DNA from: Dioscorea cayenensis subsp. rotundata
Taxonomy: Eukaryota > Streptophyta > Magnoliopsida > Dioscoreales > Dioscoreaceae
Assembly (NCBI RefSeq): GCF_009730915.1
Contig: NC_052475.1
Location: 20,704,285-20,768,284 of the forward strand
Length of the DNA stretch: 64,000 bases
Direction of reading: 5' to 3'
Positions 38,344 through 49,451 of this stretch are shown piece by piece (position 1 is the first letter of the stretch; each line of letters opens with the position of its first letter). Under the pieces are notes generated by a model. It saw nothing but the letters and a program-made list of their open reading frames with translations. It ran no database searches and was not told where the DNA came from. The position numbers and the translations under genes were made by a program.

Positions 38344-39039
38344 TGTTGGAGAATAATTTAAAGTTGTTAGATGATATCTTTGTTTGTTATTTAGTTTAAT
38401 AAATTGTGGAGTCAGTTTGTTTTAGCTTATATAACGAGTGATGTTTTGATATTTGAGCTTTATAGATCTGAGAGGACCTGTGGATGATAGATGGACATGT
38501 GGATGATCAAGATAAATTTTGGTCAAAAGGAGAAACCTCAATATTTCAAATGCAAAAGTTTGGGCATCTAAAAAAAAATTGCTTGCAAATTTATGTAGAA
38601 GTGGATGAAGCAGAAATTATTTTTCTGAATTAATTGGTGAGAAGTGCACCAAGAAGTTTTTAAAGATATATGTTCTAATAATTGCAAGTTGGTGAGAAGT
38701 GCATCATATAGTGAAGAGAAGTGCTTCACGAATATTAGAAGTATGGAGAGAAGTGCTCCATGTTTGAAGTTTCTATATTTTTTTTATTATTTTTTTATTT
38801 TTAATGAGTTGCAACTTTGAATTGAGGGAGTGTGTTGGAGAATAATTCGAAGTTGTTAAATAATAACTTTGTTTGTTATTTATAGTTTAGTAAATTGTGG
38901 AGTCTTATCAGTTTATTTTAGTCTATATAACTAGTTATGTTTTGATATTTATATAAAGCATTTAGATAATAAAAACTTTATTATTATTATTATTATTATT
39001 ATTATTTTATATTTCTTCTTTTCTTTAAAAATTCCAACA
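38344..39039 (+). mobile_element. 696-bp internally deleted LTR retrotransposon
   Basis: Flanked by perfect duplications GGCCA (38339-38343 and 39040-39044). The 3' LTR (38831-39039, 209 bp) begins TGTTGGA and ends TCCAACA. A 5' copy from 38344 matches it for about 110 bp and is then truncated near 38454. A purine tract (TTGAATTGAGGGAG) precedes the 3' LTR. Between them, near 38545-38590, lies a frameshifted relic of a copia gag zinc knuckle (FGHLKKNC). Four spaced copies of GAGAAGTGC occur at 38638-38755. It is a deletion derivative of a copia element. Confidence 0.82.
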
Positions 39040-39044
39040 GGCCA

Positions 39045-40303
39045 TTGGTTGTAAGGATATGATGCATGATTGAGTTTTTCTTTTCTTTTCTTTTCGATAA
39101 GAAAAATAAGAATTAAAATTAAAAATTAAACTTCACATAATTTGAGATGCATTTAGTCACCAATCAAGTTAGGTTATTCTACCAAATTTATTTTGACCAT
39201 TCACACGTAACATTCCAAAATGCCACCGAAACTCTTCTTGGACACCAACCATGTCATGCATGAATATTAGGTTTTTAACTAATATTAATAAGTTACCCAC
39301 AAATAACTTTTTCTTTTTTGCTTTAACTCATTCGAATTCAGTGAAAGATGAACTAAATACAGAGTTTGGTAGAAGCTGAGAATTCCTGATGAGCTCCACC
39401 AAGATTTTTAAATGTATACCTCTACGAAACTTTTCGGTTTTACAGAGAACTCAAATATATATATACATAATTTGTTTTAGCTCACTGCGGTAAAAAAAAA
39501 TTACATAAAAAAAAAAAAAATAAAAATTACTATTAAAATATTTTTCTAACACAATTAGCTAGTTGTACTTCAAAAATATCTTTTTAATTAAAAAATTGAC
39601 ATTAATTTTAAACTTTTCTTTCCGTTCTCATTTGGCTTCTTTTTGCACTTTTGTTTTTTTAAAAAATATAAAAGACCTTCTATCTTTTTTTTTTTAAACG
39701 AAAGTTGTTTTAGCTCACTGTGGTAAAAAAAATAAAAAAAATAAAAAAAATAAAAATTACTATTAAAATATTTTTCTAACATAATTAGCAGATGTACTTC
39801 AAAAATATATTTTTAATTAAAAAATTGACATTAATTTTAAAATATCCTTTGCGTACTCATTTGACTTCTTTCTACTCTTTTGTTTTTTTTAAAAAAAATA
39901 TAAAAGACCTATCTAATTTTTTTTTAGACGAAAGGAATGAGCGCTGTCTCACAAGGGGGCGTCAAAGGATAAAGAAGATACAGTAGTGCACTAATTACTG
40001 GTGATTTAACAACCAATAGAGATTAACCATACGGGACAAACTAACACCCAGAATAATTAAGGCCTGCCACATATACCCTAGATGATATATCAATAACCAC
40101 AACTCCACAATAGTAAATTCTCCCTTTCTTGCAACCCTAGAAGGGCGGAAAATAAGACTCCTTTAACAAAGAACCATGTGAACAGTATATGAACAATACT
40201 AATACAATATTTTTATAATATATCTGCATTATGTTTGCACAGTACTACACAGTATTATAGCACAAGGATTTAACCTTACACCACTAACCTATCACTCATG
40301 GTG
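39045..40303. other. AT-rich intergenic DNA
   Basis: Apart from the tandem duplication at 39474-39934, I see no gene or element in this stretch. Confidence 0.5.
39474..39934. repeat. tandem duplication, two ~232-bp units
   Basis: 39474-39705 and 39706-39934 are adjacent diverged copies, each starting GTTTTAGCTCACTG and ending ACGAAAG, with variable A/T runs inside. No coding content. Confidence 0.8.
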
Positions 40304-40308
40304 ATTTC

Positions 40309-40534
40309 TGAAGACATAGAGAGACGGAGGCATGAAGACAGAGAAATAGAGGCTGGGGATTTCATATTAGCCTTTCTAAGAAAAAGGAATACACAAAAAG
40401 GGTTTTTTATATAGCTAGGTTTACAACTAGGTTTTACAAAAAAAATAAATAGACTAAAATATCCTTATATACCAACATAATAATAATATATGCTAATATA
40501 TTTTTATATAATAACATAATAATATATGCAAATA
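40309..40534 (-). repeat. Copia-3 3' LTR
   Basis: 226 bp, partner of 44644-44842, longer by a duplicated AT-rich segment at about 40500-40534. Confidence 0.85.
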
Positions 40535-40549
40535 TCCCCCCTCAAACTC

Positions 40550-43500
40550 ATGATGCGACAACGATAAGCATCGAGAGTTTGTCAGATAAGAAACGGAAGA
40601 GCGAAGCCGAGTGTGCTTTTGTAAAAATATCAGCAATTTGGAGAGAAGATGGAATAAATGGCAATGTGATGGTGCCAATCTAGAGATGATGGCGAGTGAT
40701 ATGACAATCAATCTCGATATGCTTGGTGCGCTCATGAAAAACTGAATTACGTGTAATCTAAATAGCACTCTGATTATCACAATGTAGTGGAGTAGGGTAA
40801 TAAAGAGAGATACCCATCTCAGCAAGCAACCAATGTAGCCAAACAATTTCATAGGTAGTCGAGGCCATGGCACGATACTCAACTTATGTAGAAGATCAAG
40901 AGATGACATCTTGTTTCTTGCTCCTCCACTAAATAAGTGAGTCACCGAGAAAAATACAAAATCCAGTAGTCGACTTGCGATCCGTAGGATCACCAGCCCA
41001 ATCAGCATCAAAGTAAGCATGCAGCTCTAACGATGACGTAGAAGAAAACAAGAGGCTCTGAAATTGAGTGCCCCAAAGATACCTGAGAATACGAAGCACG
41101 ATAGCCCAATGAACTGTAGTAGGGGCAGTGACAAACTAATTAACCACTTGAATAGCATGTGCAATGTCAGGGCGAGTCACAGTAAGATAAACCAAGCTGA
41201 CAACAATAGTACGATAAAGACTGGAATCTGCCAAAGGAGTACCATCTCGACAGAGAGTATCTAGCATTAGTTTCAGGGGGAGTATCAAAGGTCCGGCTAT
41301 CAGTGAGTCAAGCACGCTCAAATAGATCAGCTATATACTTTGATTGAGATAATAGATAGCCTTTCGAGGAATAGGCAACCTCAATTCCCCAAAAATAATG
41401 TAGTATACCCAAGTCTTTCATGGCAAAGCAACGTGTTAATTCAGACTTCAAAAAGAGTTAATTCCATCACAATCATCACCAGTAATAATTATGTCACCAA
41501 CATACAAGGATAATAGAATACGACTTGCCATTGTACACTTGACAAATAACACCGAATCATGGTGACTAAGATGAAAGCCAAGTGAAGTGATCACAGTGGA
41601 AAACTTCTCAAACCAGGCACGTGGTGCTTGTTTGAGACCATAAAGAGCTTTATGAAACTTGCAAACTTCACCTGACTGATGTGCAACACAAGGAGGAGGC
41701 GTCGTATAAACTTCTTTATGAAGATCGACATTCAAGAAAGCATTCTTGGCATCCATCTGATATATTCTCCATCGGCAAATGGAAGTAACAGCAATCAGAG
41801 TACGAACAGTCGCCATTTTGGCAACAGGAGCAAAAGTTTCTTCATAGTCCATGCCATACTCTTGGGAGTAGCCTTTAGCAACAAGTTGGGCCTTGTACCA
41901 TTCAATGGATCCGTCTGATTTGGTTTTAATCTTGTACACCCAACGAAAACCAATGGCATGTTTTCTGGGCTGTAGCGGAACTAAATCCCATGTATGAGTC
42001 TGGTGTAGAGCCGTAAGTTCCTCAGCCACAGCAGTCTGCCAAAGAGGATCACAAACTGCCTCTTTGTAGGATAAAGGCTCAAAAGACGATGAACAGATGC
42101 AACAAAAGAAGCAAAGGAGGCAGAATAGGATGAATACTCAAAGTCAGGTAGTTTATTGGACTTACGGAGACAAGTGGACTGATGTAGAGGAGGATTAACC
42201 GTAATCTCATCCGGCAACTTGGTGGTCGTAGGAGCATGGATATGAGAGGTGGATGTCTCATGAACCAAAGTATCGACAGAGCTTCAGTGGGGTCGGTATC
42301 GAAGGGATCAATACGAACAAGATCTGATTATGTCATATGATGTAAACTAGCACGAACAGAAAAGAAAGGGTATATGCTCTAAAAACACAACATGACGCAA
42401 GACATACAATTTTTGACTAACTGGATCAAAACAACGATATCCCTTTTGACCAACACCATAACCCAAAAAGACACACAAAGCAGACCGAGGAGACAATTTA
42501 CTACGTTCAACATGAGGTCGTAGAACAAAACAAGTACAACCAAAGATGCACAACGAGGATTAATCAGGTGAAATGACCATACAACTTCTCAAAAGGAGAC
42601 AAACCTGAATTATAAGAGATTGGAATTCTGTTGATCACATGAGCAGCGGTAAGGGCCGCTTCACCCGAAAACGCACTAGGAACCTCGGCTGACAACAAGA
42701 GAACAAGTTGTTTCGACCAGATGGCGATGTTTCTTTTCGGTAACACTGTTTTGTTAAGGAGTGTCTGTACACGAGGTTTGGTGGATAGTCCCATCACAAG
42801 CAAGTAATTGAGAAAATTCATTAGAAGTGTATTCACCCCCCCAAATCACACCGAAAGCACTTAATGACAAATGAGTGTTGGGTCTTCACAAGGGCTCGAA
42901 TGTTACTGAATATGGTAAGAAAATTAGACTTATGTTTCATAAGATAAACCCAAGTATAATGAGTGAAATCATCAATAAACGAAACATAATATCTAGAACC
43001 CCCTTTGGTGAGTACCGGAGAGGGTCCCCATACATCAGAATCCACAAGATCAAACGGTGCAAGGGAAAGAGAAATACTTTGATAAAAAGGCAAGGCTGAA
43101 AATTTAGCCAATTTACAACCACTACAATCAGAAATATCATGACTGTCCAAATGACCTAAAGCTCTAGTAGAAGCTAAAAACTTTAAATGAGACACAAAAA
43201 CATGACCCAAACGAGAATGCCAAAGATAAAAATCAGAGGGCAAACGACTCAAACGAAAAGACGACAAATCCACATTGGAGGCAGCAACATCTGATACTTT
43301 GAGCTCATCCAATACATAGAGTCCATCATCCCTATGGCTTGCCTCAATCACCCTCTGAGAGCGCGGGTCATGAACACAACAATTGGTAGAAGTGAAAAGA
43401 ATTGAGAGACCAGAATCACATAATTGACCAACATATGCAAAATTTAAAGTTAGACTAGAAATATGGTATACATCTGAGAGAGATAAACGGGATGTGCGGA

Positions 43501-44482
43501 CAGAACCAACGCCTGCCAATGGCATTGAGGTATCATCGGCAGTCATGACAGACAAAGATGGGGCAGAATTAACAGACACAAAGGAATCAATATCATGAGA
43601 CATATGATAAGAAGCTCTTGAATCCAAGATTCATGAATCCAAGATCCATAAGGAAGAGGATGTACATGAGGTACCACATAAAGACAAACCTTTTTGTGAG
43701 GAGGCCGACATGGCATGAGGCTGAGAAGCAAGGAATTGCTGAAACTGCTCAAACATATAGGGATCCAAAGAGGGGGCAGCAACTGCATTGTTGGACAGAG
43801 GTGGACGATGCATCCATGGAGCAATCTGCGACCGGCGTTGTTGTTGTGGTGGTCATTGTTGTTGTTGTTGTTGTTGACGTTTGCATTTACTCAGCAGTTT
43901 TGGACACTGAGCCTTCCAATGACCCTTCTGCTTGCAGAAAACATATTCATCTTGAGAGACTTTAGTAGCTGATCTGTTTTGGTTGCCAGGTGGAGATTGT
44001 TGTGGGCCAGCAAAGACAGATGGAGTCATAGGTGTGACAAACCCCTTATCTGACTTAGACTTGAGCCGAATTTCCTCTACTAGCAGTTTATTAACCACTG
44101 AATCAACAGATGGAAGAGGAGAATGATGTAGAATTATCCCACGCAATCCTTCGAAATCATTCCAAAGGGCCATCAGAAAACTGTACCAGACACTGTTCTT
44201 CTCAGCGAGCAATATACGAGTCAAATCCTCGCAGCGTTATAGACTCAGTGAGAGCCAACTGATCCACGTGATAATCTTCGAATTATCAGCCTCCCATTTG
44301 TCAACCAAGGACACATAATCGGTTGCCTTATCATCTGTAGGTTTAACCCGCACACCTGTAACATAGCTCCACATAGATTTTTCACTCAAAAAATTCTTCA
44401 TAACATAACTCCAATATGTGTAGTTTTTACTATCCAACCGAACACTAATCGACTGAAGCGAATCATCTTTACTAATAGCCAT
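40550..44482 (-). pseudogene. Copia-3 gag-pol polyprotein, inactivated
   Basis: Read leftwards from the ATG at 44482 (MAISKDDSLQS). Gag runs to about 43900 and includes CKQKGHWKAQC, a zinc knuckle whose first cysteine appears lost. Protease near 43625 reads DSRASYHMS where DSG is required. Pre-integrase has LWHSRLGH and CSGCKLAK. The integrase core has LVDSDVWGP and FIDDFTHY (43000-43150) and then INRIPISY. RT at 42029-41448 has WVYKIKTKSDGS, QMDAKNAFLN and GLKQAPRAWF, but the catalytic box reads YVGDI instead of YVDDI. RNase H is at 41020-40550. There are several frameshifts. Loss of both the protease Gly and an RT Asp shows it is dead. Confidence 0.9.
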
Positions 44483-44643
44483 GACAAAAAAGACACAGTA
44501 TGAAATCCCCAAATCAACCGAAATCGAAAAAAAAACCCTGAATTGACAGGATCCAGTCAAACGAACGTGAGCAAAGACAAATCAGAGAGAAAATTTCTTC
44601 AATCAAGCAAAGAGAAGAATCCGTTAGCCTGTCTCTGATAACA

Positions 44644-44842
44644 TGAAGACATAGAGAGACGGAGGCATGAAGACAGAGAAACGGAGGCTAGGGATTTCAT
44701 ATTAGCCTTTCTAAGAAAAAAGAATAGACATAAGGGGTTTTTTATATAGCTAGGTTTACAACTAGGTTTTACAAGAAAAGTAAATAGACTAAAAAAATAT
44801 CCTTATATACCAATATAATAATAATAATAATATATGCTAATA
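44644..44842 (-). repeat. Copia-3 5' LTR
   Basis: 199 bp; inner edge next to the primer-binding site, outer edge next to the target duplication ATTTC. Confidence 0.87.
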
Positions 44843-44847
44843 ATTTC

Positions 44848-47800
44848 CACTGGGCCATCTAAACTTTTTTGCCATGGATATATACTCTTTATATTCTGGC
44901 TTTGCTTCTCTTTCCCGGCCCCCTCTCTCTTCATTTGAGAATAACTCATTCTATTCTTAATCTTGCTTTAAGAGACATGATCATTTTACAATTTGGGTTA
45001 AAGTCACTGAGATCAAAAGGATTCAACTGACATTAAGGAGTTAATTATAATAACATTGAAGATTTCAAAGAGATATATGTGACTAATTAACAAATAGTCA
45101 ATGAATTTCATGCACAATCAAAAGATTTCACAGATAATATATATATGCACCAGAAAAAAACCAATATATATATATATATATATAGTATTATTAAAGGCAC
45201 ATATATAACATTACGAGATCCAAGATCCAACATTACAAGACAAAATTCCCAAACACCAACCATGCATGCAAATGATTAAATGAATGTTAAGTTTTCCCAT
45301 TTCGGCAACAATTTAATTAGCTACAACAACAGCGCTACTCTATCTTTCTACTTGTTAACTTTTGACACTGAAGGAACTTTGAAACTATGAGCAAGAAGAA
45401 GGGATATAGAGACAAGGACTTGACTCCAAGAACAGTTAATTATCTTTTTTCTGCATTTACTTTCCAGATTCAAAACAACAGCAAAAGATGATGCGGCCTT
45501 TGTTCTTATTTTTATTAAAGATAGAGAGACAAAAGATGATGAGGCCTTAATTTGTTTTTATTTTTATTAAAGAGAGAAAGAGAGAGAGAGAGAGAGACGT
45601 GCCAATGGCCCTAGAACTTAAAGGGTCACATACTTCTAAAGAGAAATGCCAAAGAAGAAAAAGAGGCATGCTGGTGCTCAAGGGCACAGCCAAAACTGAG
45701 GCATTAATGACTATGATTTTACTGTTTCTTGGTCATGTTTCTTTTATCAAACAGTCAGAGTTCTCATTCACGTGCATGTTCATGTTCATGTCTCTTGTGA
45801 TCTCTTGACACATGTTCATATGATACATTGCTGCTTGGGAGAAGTACTTAATAAGTCAAACTTATCAAGAAATGATATATCAATCAAAGGTCACGAGGAG
45901 GGTGTTAATTTAAATCTTGTTTTTATTTTTATTAATTACAAACAGGATTGGTATATATTTAAACTTTAAATTGTTACAGTCTATGCATGAACATTATTAT
46001 TAAAACTTGTATTAATCACAATCAGTATTGTAAATATTGATCCAATTTAAAATGAAGTTAATTTTTTTAATAAAAATAATTATATAACGGCCAACACCAT
46101 CGGTTCTAATTTTTTATAAATTTTTTACCTATTGAAGATAAATTAGAAGTACCGTCAAATATCGTTATTACTCTTTCATGGTCTTTAAAATAGAGATTAA
46201 CCATCTAATGTTCTATTTAATTCAAATTAATATGATTGAAGGTATATATCTATCTTTTTGCAAATTATTTATGTAATACAGATTGTCTGTGTAAATTAAT
46301 GTCATACTTTATTAAGTTTTTTAACAAAATATTTTTTTAAATCAACGTAAAATATTTTTAAATTGATTTCAATATTTTGTTACTTTTATTGTTAGATTCT
46401 TCAATTTTTATGTGCTATACATATATAGCTATATAAAACTTTGAATTACAGAAATAGATTATAAACGTTTTGCTTTTCAAACTATTATAATCATATAAAT
46501 AAATATATTCTAAAAATAAATTTATTATAATTTTTTTAACAAGATAGAAAACAACATTAAAAGCTATATGTACATATATATATGATTTCAAGATTTTAAA
46601 TAAGTGTGTGTGTGTTGAGTAAGATTGCAATATTAAGCAATCATAGATATTTTTCACTAATAATTTTTTGAAGTGTATACTCCAAGTCAATATGAAGGAG
46701 TTAAACTGTGTTTTGAAATTATGTTTTGCTAGCTTGATTCTAATTTTCTATTTTATTGAGTGTTTATGATATTGTTATGTTTTGGTCAATGAAATTATTG
46801 CTTCTTTATTGTTGCATATAAATATGTTTTTATGAAGTTTAATCAACTAATTAAATATAAGAAAAAAAATTATAAAATACTTTGTAATTAGGTTACAAGA
46901 ATGGATAGGTACAAGAGTGTACGGGTGGGCATGATCTAGAGAGAGCTAGAGGAAAAGGAATGGACCACGTTGCAAAGCTAGCAGTGTTTTCTAGTGCACA
47001 CCCACGACCTAAACCAGACACACTTACGAAAGCTATATTTTGTTGGACATGCTCTATGATTGACTGTTAAAAAGCTCATAGTTTCACTTTTTTTATTTTT
47101 ATTTATTTCTATTAAATATTTATAAATCATATCAAAAACATTAATATACAATTATATGTAATTAATCTTTCTGCACATCTATCCATTTATTTTGGATGAG
47201 CCGTAATTCAAATGAGTTTCTTTAGCAAAACACTAGCATTTTACACATAGGTCTAATAATTATGAACCAAAAGATCGTTGACTTATAAATTCACATTTGT
47301 TATGCTATATCTCATCTTAATCCCTTCATACAATAATAATTATGTTAATATATCACTTCAAACTAAGGCTTTTTTTTTTAAAAAAAAAATCATGTAAAAG
47401 AAACATGAAATTTGGGTGTTTATTCACCAAAATTTATTGTATTTTTATTTATTGTTTCATATCAATTAACTTTCTGACCATTCTTTTACTGTTTTACAAA
47501 TAGAAAATCATAATTTTCAAAAAGTTCAATATATGTAGCTAGAGTCATATTTATTAAACTTGGATTGGTCCAATAGTCCGATTGGCAGACTCAATAACCT
47601 AATCTTTAAATTAATTTTAATATCTAATTAGACCGTTTATGCAATCAATTCAGTAGAACCTACTTCAACCTGCTTTGAATTGGCTACACTCAGTGAATTG
47701 TCCAGGCTCCTATTGCCCAAGTAAATCAAGTTTGTTTTTTGAAATAACTTTTCATCCTTTTATTTTTATAATTTTTTGGGCTTCCTATAGTGCTCCTTGG

Positions 47801-48204
47801 CATACCATAGACAAAGTTGGAATACTTTATGAAAATATGGCTCCGGTTTCTTAAAAATTTAATCAAATCTTGTCTTCAACAAGTACTTGTTTCTTAAAAA
47901 TATACTCTATTCAAGTGCTTGTGTATTTATGACTTTCATTAGGGGTAAACTCCTAATGCTAATTATCCTAAATTTTGTCGTGAGAACCTACAATTAAGAA
48001 CAAATATAAATAAGAGATAAATGGATAAAATAACAATAATTTAGTTTTAATCTATGAGGTACATAAATACATGGACTTAGACTAGAGATACTAAGAGTAG
48101 GAAGCCTGCTATTTTCTCATCTGTCCCCACTTCCCATGACTTGAGTCCCTTCGACTTCATAAGAATGGCACCACAACACTCCGGATTCTCTTAACTCCCT
48201 TGCC
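44848..48204. other. AT-rich intergenic DNA, no gene recognised
   Basis: Contains a (TA)n tract near 45160-45184, a (GA)n tract at about 45571-45597 and short frames without family motifs (for example 45599-45808). The 46-48 kb part is especially A/T-rich. Confidence 0.45.
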
Positions 48205-48221
48205 AAAAAGTGTCATGAGTG
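48205..48221. repeat. left target-site duplication of the SINE
   Basis: 17 bp, one mismatch (T/C) to 48450-48466. Confidence 0.8.
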
Positions 48222-48449
48222 CCAACGACCTTCGGGTCTATTGGTACATGGGTCGCCGATAGAGCTCTCACCGAGTAGTGAGAGTTCGATTCTCGACTGA
48301 GGCACATTTCTGGGAGTTATGAATAGTAGTTATGTACGAATGGTTCCTGCGCCCACGTGAGCGCGGCCCCGTCTCCACTTGTTTCACTGAGACTTGTGTA
48401 CGTCCCTGGGGTCTCTAATGGGTTTGCCCCGCTCCTCTTCCCCACAAAA
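48222..48449 (+). mobile_element. tRNA-derived SINE
   Basis: About 228 bp bounded by 17-bp duplications AAAAAGTGYCATGAGTG (48205-48221 and 48450-48466, one mismatch), with an A-run at the 3' end. The head carries an A-box-like GGTCTATTGGTACATGG and a B-box-like GAGTTCGATTCTCGAC, the internal pol III promoter of tRNA-derived SINEs. The body (GCGCCCACGTGAGCGCGGC, then CCCCGTCTCC) is GC-rich against AT-rich surroundings. It is not a functional tRNA: the stems do not close. Confidence 0.85.
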
Positions 48450-48466
48450 AAAAAGTGCCATGAGTG
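48450..48466. repeat. right target-site duplication of the SINE
   Basis: 17 bp, directly following the A-rich tail and partly overlapping it; partner of 48205-48221. Confidence 0.8.
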
Positions 48467-48897
48467 TGTCTCCTTTTGATTTGTTGGCCTTGATTTTATG
48501 AGTTTATGGTTTACATTTAGAAATATCTCTTAGATTTCAAGTCATAGTTTGGAGATTTTATATAAATGAGATATTTGTATAACGAGTTGGTGATGCAGTT
48601 ATTTCCATACTACATATTATAAATTGACTTAAGGTCTAGTCAGCGCAAATAAAATTGTAATTGATCATACTATTTATTTAATTTGTAACTAAAAGTGTGC
48701 AAAAATATTAGAAATTGTTTTTTTTAATAAGCAAAGATTTCTCTTGACAATTCATTTTGCTACATGATTGAACATAAAATGCATGAATCTAGTTATCCTA
48801 AATGATCCTAACCATGTGGGTGTATATGGTGTTGTTATTTTTTTATTAATCTTCTCAAATAATTTACTATAACAATAAGCGCTACCGCATTAAAGGA
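48467..48897. other. intergenic, no gene recognised
   Basis: AT-rich sequence between the SINE and the first 414-bp repeat; nothing further seen. Confidence 0.4.
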
Positions 48898-49311
48898 TTA
48901 TCAAGAGATATATAAGTATAATAGTATATACACCAATTATGATGGCTTATTGACCACTTAAAAATTTATTAACCCATTTAGATATCACATGGGATGATGA
49001 AAGTCCTGTCATTAACCGAGCTAATAAATCCCCATGTCATACAATTCTAGAGGGGAAAAATACAACACCTCCCATAAAAGACCTACCAAACCCATTTAAA
49101 CAATACCATAAACTATGCCTATGCCCAAGAACAATGATGACCAATACTACTGCTTCAATACACTATATTGTGCTATAGTATTTTTTCTCAAGGATTCGCC
49201 CTTGCACTTTACCTTTCACTGCATTATGACAATGTCACTAGGTTACCAATGGCCTGTTTATGAAGCCTAACTTGCCTCTATAATTATATTCTATAAACAT
49301 CCAAAAATGAT
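48898..49311 (+). repeat. direct repeat copy 1 (414 bp) flanking the gypsy block, possible LTR
   Basis: Matches 54337-54746 in the same orientation, starting TTATCAAGAGA and ending AAAAATGAT, with scattered substitutions and small gaps. It lies just upstream of the plus-strand gypsy gag. It could be the 5' LTR of that element, but it lacks TG...CA ends and a standard primer-binding site follows neither end. A GGTGCTTTTCATTG motif at about 49407 may be a diverged one. Confidence 0.75.
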
Positions 49312-49451
49312 TTCAGTAGAGATTTGTTCATGGATTGGAATTCTAGTTGAAGAGTTGATCTCTTATTATAATTTTTCTGTTGAGGAATCTATTTATTCAT
49401 TACATATTTGGTGCTTTTCATTGATTACTGGTGATTCAATTCACCTAGATC

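Larger units (their letters stand above)
40309..44842 (-). mobile_element. Copia-3: complete-ended, inactive Ty1/copia element
   Basis: Flanked by perfect 5-bp duplications ATTTC (40304-40308 and 44843-44847). The minus-strand 5' LTR is 44644-44842 and the 3' LTR 40309-40534; they differ at about ten positions plus small gaps. The 3' LTR has about 30 extra bases at its outer-left start, from a local duplication of the ATATATGC motif. The LTR ends in ...TCTTCA but starts TATTAGC rather than TG. A primer-binding site (TGTTATCAGAGAC on the minus strand, 44643-44631) adjoins the 5' LTR, and a G-rich purine tract (GTTTGAGGGGG) adjoins the 3' LTR. Confidence 0.9.

Noticed and set aside
48222-48449. 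tRNA gene suggested by A and B boxes
   Set aside because: No cloverleaf can be drawn, and a long GC-rich body, A-run and 17-bp duplications identify a SINE.
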